DNA from: CAZUGO01 sp964619935
GTDB taxonomy: Bacteria > Planctomycetota > Phycisphaerae > UBA1845 > CAIVHJ01
DNA: 51,797 nucleotides
Assembly (NCBI GenBank): GCA_964619935.1
Contig: CAZUGO010000005.1
Span: forward strand, 1-51,797
Reading direction: 5' to 3'
Shown here: positions 27,655-35,433 of the stretch, piece by piece
How the letters are laid out: the number at the start of each line of letters is the position of its first letter
How positions within the stretch are numbered: the first letter of the stretch is position 1
Made by a program: the position numbers and the translations under genes
Notes under the pieces: generated by a model
What the model saw: the letters and a program-made list of their open reading frames with translations, nothing else
Told to the model about the DNA's origin: nothing
The model's database searches: none

Positions 27655-28259
27655 TGGGCGATGTACTCCGCAGACAGCACGTGAATGTCGATGACCTTCT
27701 CCTTCATGAACTGCCCGCCCATCTCGATGGTTCGCGTGCCGCCGGAATAGACCTCCTGGAACAGGGCGGACTCGTTGAGGTTGCGGATCAGCAGAAACAT
27801 GTCCTCGCTGTTCAGTGCCCGAGCGGTAATCCGGATGGCCTGATCGCAGTACGGCGACTTCTGCTGCCCAGGCGGCCGCGGGCCGTCCGATGCCCGGGCG
27901 GATCGCAGATGGAAGGCGGCCAGGCTGACGTCCGGTGGCAGGCAGTGCGACAGCTCCGTGAACACGGTGCTCGGGGCCAGGAACTTCAAATGGCTGGCAT
28001 AGCGTTTCTTTTGCTCCCGCAGCGCGCTGATTTCGGACTTCATCGACGTCACCCGTTCGCGCAGACGGTTGATCTGGGCGTTGCTGTCCACGGTGTCCTG
28101 CAGTTCCGCCTGGGCCAGCCGGATGCGACCTTCATTGATCACGAACCAGCAGCCCATCAGCAGGAACGTGATGCCCACGAACCCGGCCCTGCGGCGGCGA
28201 TTCCGGATGGAATGCAGTCGGGTGCGGTACCACGATGGCGTGAAGTCGATGTTCGTCAC
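27651..28259 (-). CDS. PilN-like inner-membrane protein
   Basis: The 202-residue protein begins TNIDFTPSWYRTRLHSIRNRRRR, matching the N-terminal INLLP-like cytoplasmic segment that binds PilM. A membrane helix (GFVGITFLLMGCWFVI), a coiled coil (about 50-95) and a ferredoxin-like domain follow. The start is GTG at 28259, overlapping the PilM stop by four bases (GTGA), and the upstream in-frame residues are not protein-like. Confidence 0.83.
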   Translation of the reverse strand: MTNIDFTPSWYRTRLHSIRNRRRRAGFVGITFLLMGCWFVINEGRIRLAQAELQDTVDSNAQINRLRERVTSMKSEISALREQKKRYASHLKFLAPSTVFTELSHCLPPDVSLAAFHLRSARASDGPRPPGQQKSPYCDQAIRITARALNSEDMFLLIRNLNESALFQEVYSGGTRTIEMGGQFMKEKVIDIHVLSAEYIAQ

Positions 28260-29374
28260 GAGGCTTCTTTTCTCTGCGGCACCTGGGTGGCGCCGTGCAG
28301 GGCCAGTCCCATCGCCGTGGCCCAGGCCATGTGGCCGTCTTCGCCCGGCTTGGAGGCAAACGCTTCGCCCGGGTCCACGCCGCCCAGCGGGTATCCGGGG
28401 ACGGTCGGGACTCCGGTGATTTCCGAAATGAAGTGACACAGCCTGGTGTCGTAGGCCCCGCCACCGACGCAGGTCATATGACCCGGCCGCACGCCCCGAA
28501 AGGTCACGGCGAAGTAGCGCAGGCACAGGCTGATTTCCTTGCTCAACTGCTCGTAGATCGGCTTGACCGCCTCCACCGCCGAATCCACGATCGGGGAGTG
28601 CAGGTCGTCGTTGCGGGCGGCACCGGGTCCATGCTGCTGGGTCATGACTTCGCGACGCAATTGGACTGCTTCGTCAATCGACAGGTTCAGTTTCATGGCG
28701 GTCATTTCGTCGAGCTTCATGCCGCCGATGGCCAGCGACTTGATGAAGATCACCTTGCCGGCCGCCGTGATGGTGATGCGGGTGTCGCGCTGGCCAAAAT
28801 CGGCGTAGATGTTCGAGTGGTCCTCGGCGACCGCGCCCGGCGTCTCAAAGCAGCGCACCACGGCACAAGGCGCCACCAGCGTGGCGGTGCACACCAGCCC
28901 CAGGCGGTCAAACATCTCCAAGTGGGTCCGCAGGGCGTCATCCCGGCAGGCCATGGCGAGGATTTCCTTGCGAAGATCCTGCCCGTGGCGCACTTCGCCG
29001 GCATCCAGGTAGCGATACTCGGCGTTGGTCTGGTCGAACGCAAAGCGCTCCTCGGCCTCGAACAGCACCGCCTGCTCCAGTTCGTCGGCCGGGATGTGAG
29101 GAACGCGGAAGCTCTTGTAGTGAATGGCATGGCTGGGGACCACGCTGACCACGTTGCGACCGACAAAATCGTGCTCCTTCAGTTGGTCCTGGATGGCCGA
29201 AATGACCGTGTCGGTGCGGTCTTCGGAGCGTCGCAGGTGCACCGGGATGTCAAAACAGGAGGCGGCGCGGACCACGAGCCGACCGCCGTCCTGCTGCAGT
29301 TGGATCAACCGGATCGCACTGCTGCCGATGTCGACCGCAATGGGCAATGCTCTATTGGAACGACGGAACACCAT
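28256..29374 (-). CDS. pilM: Pilus assembly protein PilM (actin-like ATPase)
   Basis: The 372-residue cytoplasmic protein has the FtsA/PilM fold. A phosphate-1 loop VDIGSSAIRLIQL lies near residue 14, SVVPSHAIHYKSFRVP and ELEQAVLFEAEER form the family hallmark, then NIYADFGQRDTRITI and a late CVGGGAYD adenosine motif follow. It should recruit PilN/PilO at the inner membrane. It is the first of the tightly overlapping block pilM-pilN-pilO-pilP-secretin. About 285 bases of GC-rich sequence without a clear gene separate it from the next upstream gene. Confidence 0.93.
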   Translation of the reverse strand: MVFRRSNRALPIAVDIGSSAIRLIQLQQDGGRLVVRAASCFDIPVHLRRSEDRTDTVISAIQDQLKEHDFVGRNVVSVVPSHAIHYKSFRVPHIPADELEQAVLFEAEERFAFDQTNAEYRYLDAGEVRHGQDLRKEILAMACRDDALRTHLEMFDRLGLVCTATLVAPCAVVRCFETPGAVAEDHSNIYADFGQRDTRITITAAGKVIFIKSLAIGGMKLDEMTAMKLNLSIDEAVQLRREVMTQQHGPGAARNDDLHSPIVDSAVEAVKPIYEQLSKEISLCLRYFAVTFRGVRPGHMTCVGGGAYDTRLCHFISEITGVPTVPGYPLGGVDPGEAFASKPGEDGHMAWATAMGLALHGATQVPQRKEAS

Positions 29375-29659
29375 GCCGTCCTCACTGTGTCAATCGCTGT
29401 CCGATGTCGCCGGCGGGCCGCCCCTGGCGGATGTCCAGCGCAGGTCCAGACTGCGTGCGCAGCGTGCGCCGTGATCTATCTATGTCCCTGTATCGGTGCT
29501 GGCCTGAGGGGGCTTAATCGGGTGCCGGCGCGGAGGTCTGGATATGGGATCCGAAAACCACGCGGCCGCCGGGGCCACCCATGCCGCGCGGGTCGCCCGG
29601 GTGGGCGCCGCCGGACCGGCGGCGACCGAGGCGGCGGCATGCGGGCGCCCAGCGCGCCC

Positions 29660-29950
29660 CTACGGTGTCGGTGAAGTTCGTGTGGGCGGGCGACTCGGCG
29701 GGGTCCGATCGTCGACCTGGACCCGCAACGTGCCCTTGAGTGTGGCCTGGATCTGTTCGAGCAGGGTGTTGGTTCGTTCGCCGACTCGAACCAGTTGCAG
29801 GCGGACGGCGCCGCTGTCCATGAACTGGGCCTGGGCCCGCGGCAGGGCGTCGACGGGCATCATCCACAGCCGGACCGCGATCAGGCCCAGCAGCACGATG
29901 ATGACCTGGCTGTAGAAGTTCAAGCGCTGGCGCTGTGGGGTGCGGTCCAC
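29660..29950 (-). CDS. Small membrane protein next to the pilin gene
   Basis: About 96 residues with one membrane helix (FYSQVIIVLLGLIAVRLWMM), then a hydrophilic helix (VRLQLVRVGERTNTLLEQIQ) and a Pro/Thr-rich end. The GTG at 29950 was chosen because it avoids overlap with the pilin gene, but a TTG at 30001 is also possible. Downstream, another minus-strand frame reads a protein-like tail (GGPGGRVVFGSHIQTSAPAP) that stops at 29514, so the gene may be frameshifted and originally longer. It lies between the pilin and pilM, so a role in pilus biogenesis is likely. No family recognised. Confidence 0.55.
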   Translation of the reverse strand: MDRTPQRQRLNFYSQVIIVLLGLIAVRLWMMPVDALPRAQAQFMDSGAVRLQLVRVGERTNTLLEQIQATLKGTLRVQVDDRTPPSRPPTRTSPTP

Positions 29951-29966
29951 GGGTTCGGCGGTTCCA

Positions 29967-30401
29967 TCAATAGGAGGTGTGCTCGTCCGTATCGGCCGCA
30001 AAGGTGGCCACGCCGCCGGTCACGGTGTAGTACCAGCCATGCGACCCGCCGCCGTGCGTGGTGACGTCGACATCAGTCTTATTGTTGAAGGGGTTCTCAG
30101 GGATCTTGATCAAGTACGGACCGGTGCCGGTGTTGTTGGTATCGCCGTTGTCATCACTGGTCATGGTCAACTGGTCAACAATGGCCGCCGTGGACGGGAA
30201 ATTTCCCTTGTGCTCCACCTTGTAGAGCTGCAGTTGGGCGCGCACCGTTCCCAGGTTGCTCTTCAGGGTGTTGAGCTTAGCCTGCTCCGTGGCGACATTG
30301 AACTGAGGAATCACGATCGCGGCGATGATCCCCAGGATCACGACCACGATCAACAACTCGATCAGCGTAAAGGCGATCGTTCTTGAAGTGCGCTTGCTCA
30401 T
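29967..30401 (-). CDS. Type IV pilin/GspG-like major pseudopilin
   Basis: The 144-residue prepilin has a short basic leader (MSKRTSRTIA) and the class III signal FTLIELLIVVVILGIIAAIV. Cleavage is expected between A10 and F11, with the conserved glutamate at mature position 5. The -1 residue is Ala rather than the usual Gly, which prepilin peptidases often tolerate poorly but can accept. The C-terminus (YLIKIPENPFNN) has the GspG-like P-x-N-P-F motif seen in many planctomycete pilins. GGAGAA lies before the ATG. It heads the cluster and has its own promoter candidate. No prepilin peptidase gene is in the window. Confidence 0.94.
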   Translation of the reverse strand: MSKRTSRTIAFTLIELLIVVVILGIIAAIVIPQFNVATEQAKLNTLKSNLGTVRAQLQLYKVEHKGNFPSTAAIVDQLTMTSDDNGDTNNTGTGPYLIKIPENPFNNKTDVDVTTHGGGSHGWYYTVTGGVATFAADTDEHTSY

Positions 30402-30481
30402 AAGAATTCTCCGCTCTTGTCGAGTACGCGGTGGCGAAACCGTTGGTGTATCGGAATGTGGGTGCCGGGGCTTCACTCTCA

Positions 30482-30510
30482 ATACTAGAATTGGAATCAA
30501 GAATCACCAA
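30482..30510 (-). promoter_or_regulatory. Candidate promoter of the pilin gene
   Basis: On the minus strand TTGGTG (30505-30510) and TAGTAT (30482-30487) are spaced 17 bases apart in a locally AT-rich patch, about 80 bases before the pilin ATG. Each box is a partial match. The remainder of the 314-base divergent spacer (30402-30715) shows no gene. Confidence 0.35.
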
Positions 30511-30715
30511 ATTCAAGTCCTGCGGTGCGTCGGATCATGCGGTGCGGTTTTCGGACCTCACCGCCGCCATGATTCGTGGAGCCCGCTGCCCAATTCGCCG
30601 ATCACTGGCGGAGACCCGCGGTCACGAACCTGTTGAAGGCGGATCGGTTCAGCGCACCCGCGGCATTAGCTCGATACCGCGTGATCGGACCTCGTGAGCC
30701 ACCGGAACCGCTTGA

Positions 30716-32764
30716 ATGCACCACGCCGCATCGACTCGGACGCACCGCCTGTTGCTGGTTGCCGCCGGCCTGGCCGCATACGCCAACAGCATGGACGGCG
30801 TCTTCGTGTTCGATGACTACCATGCCATTGTGGAGAACCCGCGGGTCCTGGCTGCCTGGCCGCCGGGCGCGGTGCTCGGCGGCACGTGCCGGCCGATCGT
30901 CGAGTTGACCCTGGCCCTCAACCATGCGCTGGGTGGCGAGTCGACCACCGGTTATCACGCCCTGAACGTCGCCATCCACCTGCTGGCCGGGCTGGCGCTG
31001 TTCGGCGTGGTCTATCGAACGCTGCGCTCGTCCGGGCTCGCCGAGCGCTACGGCTCGGCGGCCGCGAACCTTGCCCTGGCGGCGGCTGGGCTGTGGACCG
31101 TGCATCCGCTGCAGACCCAAAGCGTCACCTACATCATCCAACGTTGCGAATCGCTGATGGGGCTGTGCTTCCTGGTCGCCCTCTATGCGGTGATTCGCGG
31201 GGCGGCCGCGGACCGACCCCAAGGGTGGTACACCGCGGCCGTGCTCAGTAGCGCGGCGGGGATGGGCTGCAAGGAAGTCATGATTTCCGCCCCACTGATC
31301 ATCCTGTTGTATGATCGGACGTTCCTGTCGGGATCGCTCGCGGAGGCCCTGCGGCGACGCGGCGTCTGGCATGCCCTGTTGTGGCTCACCGCGCTGATCA
31401 TTCCGCTGCTCTACCGCTTCAACCTGCACGGGCAGGTGGTGCGCAGCGCCGGGTTTGACCTGGCGGAACTGGATTGGTCGCAATACGGGCTGGTCCAACT
31501 GTGCGTGTTGTTGCATTACCTGCAGTTGTCGTTCTGGCCGGCCCGGTTGTGCCTGGATTACGGCTGGCCGCCGTTTCTGTCGCTGCAGCGGATGGTGCTG
31601 TCGGCCGCGGTGCTGTGCGCCCTGCTGCAGTTGACGGTGTGGGCGAGCGCGCGACGGCATCCCGGCGGATTCGTCGGGGCCTGGTTCTTCCTGATCCTGG
31701 CACCGACCTCCAGTCTCATGCCGATTCGGGATGTCGTCATGGAACATCGCATGTATCTGCCCTTGGCCGCGGTGATCGTGACCGTCGTGATCGGGGGCCA
31801 TGCGCTGTGCTGCCGGCCGCCCGGTTGCCGGGTGCCGGCGTGGGTGCGGCCGACGATCGGTGCCGCGGCACTGGCCGCCGGGATCATGCTGGCGGCCCGG
31901 ACCGCGGCGCGCAACCAGGACTACTCCAGTCGGGTGGCGATGTGGGGTGACGTGGTCCGCCAGTGCCCGGGCAATGCTCGTGGGCACAACAACCTGGCTC
32001 AGGCACTGCAGGCGGCCGGCCGCCCGGCCGACGCGCTGGTCTACTACCGCCGGGCCCTGCGGCTCAATCCGGCGTACCCGATGGCCTACAACAGCTATGG
32101 CACGGCGTTGTACGAAACCGGGGACGCCGCCCAGGCGCTGGCCTGCTTCCAGACCGCCGTGCGCTTACAGCCGGACTACGCCAAAGCGCACAGCAATTTC
32201 GGGAACGTCCTGCTCGAGGCCGGCTTCACCGAATCGGCCGCTCGTCACTTTCAAAAGGCGCTGGACCTGGAGCCCGGCTCGGCCGAGTTTCACAACAACA
32301 TGGGCGTGGCCTTGAGCACCCTGGGACGCGTGCGGGAGTCGGCCGAATGTTATCTCACGGCGTTGGACCTCAACCCCCACTACGGCGATGCATTCAACAA
32401 CCTGGGGAACGCCCTGTTGCGACTGGGGGACTTGGAACAGGCGCGGCTGGTGCTGCTGCAGGCGGTCACCGCGCATCCACGGCTGCCCGGCGCCCACCAC
32501 AATCTGGGCATCCTGCTGGCCCAGCGCCAGGACTACCCGGCGGCTCGCAAGCACTTCGAACGGGCCCTGGCGTTGTGTCCGGATGATCAGAACACGCACT
32601 ACCACCTGGCTCAGATTCTGGAGCAGCAGGGGGATCTGGAGGCCGCCATCGCACACTATCAGCGGGCCATCCAGATCGCGCCGGAGCATCACCCGGCCAA
32701 ACGCAACCTGGAACTCGCCTTGCAGCGGCAGCGAAGCAGCCCGCGGCAACCCACCGAATACTGA
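30716..32764 (+). CDS. TMTC-like membrane glycosyltransferase with TPR domain
   Basis: The 682-residue protein has an N-terminal multi-helix membrane half and about eight C-terminal TPRs (about 420-680, for example NNLGNALLRLGDLEQARL). The membrane half contains VFDDYHAIVENPRV, HPLQTQSVTYIIQRCES and MGCKEVMISAP, the DD...N, HP..T.SV.YI..R.E and KE signatures of the DUF1736/TMTC group of GT-C enzymes. Eukaryotic TMTC proteins are O-mannosyltransferases that use lipid-linked mannose. The acidic DD in the first loop fits a catalytic site. It is divergent from the pilin gene, so pilins or other secreted proteins are candidate substrates (inference). Confidence 0.85.
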   Translation: MHHAASTRTHRLLLVAAGLAAYANSMDGVFVFDDYHAIVENPRVLAAWPPGAVLGGTCRPIVELTLALNHALGGESTTGYHALNVAIHLLAGLALFGVVYRTLRSSGLAERYGSAAANLALAAAGLWTVHPLQTQSVTYIIQRCESLMGLCFLVALYAVIRGAAADRPQGWYTAAVLSSAAGMGCKEVMISAPLIILLYDRTFLSGSLAEALRRRGVWHALLWLTALIIPLLYRFNLHGQVVRSAGFDLAELDWSQYGLVQLCVLLHYLQLSFWPARLCLDYGWPPFLSLQRMVLSAAVLCALLQLTVWASARRHPGGFVGAWFFLILAPTSSLMPIRDVVMEHRMYLPLAAVIVTVVIGGHALCCRPPGCRVPAWVRPTIGAAALAAGIMLAARTAARNQDYSSRVAMWGDVVRQCPGNARGHNNLAQALQAAGRPADALVYYRRALRLNPAYPMAYNSYGTALYETGDAAQALACFQTAVRLQPDYAKAHSNFGNVLLEAGFTESAARHFQKALDLEPGSAEFHNNMGVALSTLGRVRESAECYLTALDLNPHYGDAFNNLGNALLRLGDLEQARLVLLQAVTAHPRLPGAHHNLGILLAQRQDYPAARKHFERALALCPDDQNTHYHLAQILEQQGDLEAAIAHYQRAIQIAPEHHPAKRNLELALQRQRSSPRQPTEY

Positions 32765-32767
32765 ACC

Positions 32768-32782
32768 CCGGGCGGCGCCCGG
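32768..32782. terminator. GC hairpin between convergent genes
   Basis: CCGGGC-GGC-GCCCGG lies four bases after the stop of the TMTC-like gene and before the end of convergent birA. The six-base-pair stem is strong but no T-run follows on either strand, so termination is only possible. Confidence 0.3.
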
Positions 32783-32842
32783 CAGGCACGCTCGTGGTGC
32801 CGAGCCCCGGAATTCGTCACCCATGGCCAGCCCCAGGGACCG

Positions 32843-33646
32843 TCAGCCGATCTGTTCGATGCTGGTGACGAATGGGCTGAACAGCCGCCGGCCCCCCTGA
32901 TCCAGTTGCACGACAATGCCCCCTTCAAGGTCCAGCTCGATCAGGCTGCCGGCGTAGCAGCGATCGCCGCTAGAGACCACGACGCGTTGGCCGAGCGGCA
33001 GGGAATGCGCCATCCACTCCTGGCGCAGTTGCGCCGGGGAGATCCGAGCGGCTTCCGCAAAGCGGTGATCCAGGGCGCCGAGCAGGACCTGGGCCACGCC
33101 CTGGCGGTCGACGGGGACACCGCTTTCCAGATCGAGCGACGTCGAGCGGGCCCGGATTTCCGGTGGAAAATGGCCGCGGTGCTGCAGGCAATTCAGCCCG
33201 ATTCCGATGATCAGCGCCCGCTGTCGCGGGCCTGCCGGACAGGACTCGATCAGAATGCCGCAGACCTTCTTGTTGGCGACCATGATGTCGTTGGGCCACT
33301 TGATGACCGAGTCCAGGTTGCACGATTGCAGGATCGCATCACGAATGGCCAGCGGAACCCACAACCCCACGGACCGGGCGGGGCAGGATTCAGGATCCAG
33401 GATCAGCAGTGCGCTGCACAGCAGGCTGGCTCCCCGGGGCGAGTGCCAGGCATGGTTGCCGCGACCCCGACCGGCCGTCTGGTGCTCCGCAAAAATGACC
33501 AGGCCGTGATTGGCGGCGTCACCGGCGCGGCTGCGCGCCAGGCGGTTGGTGCTCTCGAGTGTTTCGTGCACCTCGATGCGCCGGCCGATGGTCTGTGTCC
33601 GGATTAACTGACAGAGGGCGTCGCGGTCAATCAGGGCTGCACACAT
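32843..33646 (-). CDS. birA: Biotin-protein ligase BirA (monofunctional)
   Basis: Attaches biotin to the carboxyl-carrier subunit of biotin enzymes. The 267-residue product has the biotinyl-AMP loop GRGRGNHAWHSPRG (59-72), the KWPNDI motif and a C-terminal SH3-like domain (GQRVVVSSGDRCYAGSLIEL). It lacks the N-terminal helix-turn-helix of the E. coli repressor, so it is an enzyme only. The ATG at 33646 was preferred to a GTG six codons upstream because a TACAAT -10-like box lies between them. Confidence 0.93.
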   Translation of the reverse strand: MCAALIDRDALCQLIRTQTIGRRIEVHETLESTNRLARSRAGDAANHGLVIFAEHQTAGRGRGNHAWHSPRGASLLCSALLILDPESCPARSVGLWVPLAIRDAILQSCNLDSVIKWPNDIMVANKKVCGILIESCPAGPRQRALIIGIGLNCLQHRGHFPPEIRARSTSLDLESGVPVDRQGVAQVLLGALDHRFAEAARISPAQLRQEWMAHSLPLGQRVVVSSGDRCYAGSLIELDLEGGIVVQLDQGGRRLFSPFVTSIEQIG

Positions 33647-33654
33647 GGCCGGCG

Positions 33655-33660
33655 ATTGTA
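33655..33660 (-). promoter_or_regulatory. Candidate -10 box of birA
   Basis: TACAAT on the minus strand ends eight bases before the ATG at 33646, which would place the transcript start at or beside the start codon. The -35 region (TGATCG, 17 bases upstream) is weak. Confidence 0.3.
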
Positions 33661-33702
33661 CCACATCCGAATCCGGCCGATCAGGTGGATCTGCGTGCTC
33701 CC

Positions 33703-35433
33703 TCAGCCGATCCCGATCGCCTGCGGTGTCAACGTTCGTGTCTCGCGGCCGGCCCGGACGATTAGCACCCAGGGCAGACAGCGCCCCGCGATCATGGCGA
33801 CCATCACCAGCAGTCTTCCGGGAACGGTCAAGTGCCCGACCAGACCGGCGCTCACGCCGCAGTTGGCGCAGGCCGACACGGCGTCAAACAGAACGACCGC
33901 AAGAGGCGCCGCCTCGGTCAAATACAGCCCTCCGCAGACCAGCAGCGTCAGGATGATCATGCCTGCAAGCACCTGTGTGGCCCAGCGGAAGACGATTGCA
34001 TCACCCCGCCGGCCGGGCGGTCGCTGGCGGCCGGCGCGGATTCGGCCGAGGACGGCCGCCGCAACCAGGGCGACGGCGGTGACCTTGACGCCGCCGGCCG
34101 TCGAAGCGGGGGCCCCACCGATGCCCATCAGCGCCAGGCGCACGGGCCAACCCGGCGGCAACGGCTGAGCGGTGGCACCGCTGACCTCGAAGCCGGCGCT
34201 GCGGCACGATACCGCGTCGAACACCGCGACGCGCAGACGAGTCCCAAGCGGCACGCGCCCCGCCACGGCCGTCGACGGCGGCGGTGTGCGGATCGCCAGG
34301 ATGGCGGAAGGCACCACGATCAGACCGGCTGACCAGACCAGCACCCACCGGGTGTGGCGGCTGAGGGCGGCCGGCTTGCGGCGGGCGGCGGCGACGAGTT
34401 CCGCCAGAACGGGAAAGCCCAGGCCACCGGCGATCACGGCGGTCACGATGAAGGCGTAGATTTGCCAACGGTCCTGGTAGGCGATGAGGCTGTCTTCCGT
34501 GAGGGTCAGACCCGCGTTGCAGAAGGCGCTGACCGCATGAAACACGCTCCAGAATCCGCGGTCGCCGGCGGATTGGTCGGTGGGCGAAAGCCCAATCAGG
34601 CCCACGGTCACCGCCGCCTCGCTGAGCAGGATCGTGACGCATACCCACTTCATGACTCGGAGGACCTGCTGCGGGCGGGTCGGGCGGCCGGTGGACAGCA
34701 CCCCGGGAAACAGGATCCAGGTCAGGAGGGTGCCAAAGATCATCGCCAGCACACCGCCGAGTTGCATCAGGATTCCAATCACAACTTGGCCGAATCGCGT
34801 ATAGTCCTGCCCCAGGTGGTAGGCCGAAAAGGCGGTGAGCGAGGTCGCGGCGGCTGCGGTGAAGGCGCCGTTCAGGATCCGGTCCAGGGCGTAATATCCG
34901 GTTTGCGATCGAATTTCGACGGAGTTGGATCGTGGGAGGGCCAACAGTGCGCCGCCGGCGATGGTGAACCCGATGTAACAGATCACCATGGATCCCACCA
35001 GGCGGTGCTGCGGATGAGGCCGGCAGCACAACCGGGCCAGGCGAAACACGCGGTACCGCACCATTCGTCCGAGGGTCAGCAGCACGACGTACAGCGACAA
35101 GGTCAAGAGCACGATCTGCCAGGAGTTCCGCGCTGCCAGGCCCCATGCGACTGCCACGGCGGCGGCCGCCGGTTCCATCAGCTCGGCGAGCCGGCCCCGG
35201 ACGGACGCCGGCCGGCGGCGTCGTCGGGCCAGGCGCATCGCGACGAATCCGGCGAGCACCAGTGCTTCGATGAGCGGCCGGCACACCGGGTTCAAAGGCG
35301 ACGCTTCGAACCCGAAATCCAGGGCCACAGTCACGCACCACAGCACCAGGGCGATGTGCAGCCCCCCGCGCAGCAGCCTGAAGCGCCGCCCTGATCGCTG
35401 CTGGGTCACGGAACCCCCATGAAGTTCACTCAC
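33703..35433 (-). CDS. TrkH/KtrB-like potassium transporter membrane subunit
   Basis: A 576-residue protein with about ten membrane helices arranged as repeated M1-P-M2 units. The pore-loop signatures are recognisable: TAAAATSLTAFS, AVSAFCNAGLTL, AVSCRSAGFEVSG and AVSACANCGVSAG, and the connecting GGAPASTAGGVK is typical of the family. The filter glycines are conserved in the last three. Its GTG start overlaps the recG stop as GTGA, so translation is coupled. No TrkA/KtrA RCK-domain partner is encoded in the window. The pairing with recG has no obvious functional reason. Confidence 0.88.
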   Translation of the reverse strand: MSELHGGSVTQQRSGRRFRLLRGGLHIALVLWCVTVALDFGFEASPLNPVCRPLIEALVLAGFVAMRLARRRRRPASVRGRLAELMEPAAAAVAVAWGLAARNSWQIVLLTLSLYVVLLTLGRMVRYRVFRLARLCCRPHPQHRLVGSMVICYIGFTIAGGALLALPRSNSVEIRSQTGYYALDRILNGAFTAAAATSLTAFSAYHLGQDYTRFGQVVIGILMQLGGVLAMIFGTLLTWILFPGVLSTGRPTRPQQVLRVMKWVCVTILLSEAAVTVGLIGLSPTDQSAGDRGFWSVFHAVSAFCNAGLTLTEDSLIAYQDRWQIYAFIVTAVIAGGLGFPVLAELVAAARRKPAALSRHTRWVLVWSAGLIVVPSAILAIRTPPPSTAVAGRVPLGTRLRVAVFDAVSCRSAGFEVSGATAQPLPPGWPVRLALMGIGGAPASTAGGVKVTAVALVAAAVLGRIRAGRQRPPGRRGDAIVFRWATQVLAGMIILTLLVCGGLYLTEAAPLAVVLFDAVSACANCGVSAGLVGHLTVPGRLLVMVAMIAGRCLPWVLIVRAGRETRTLTPQAIGIG

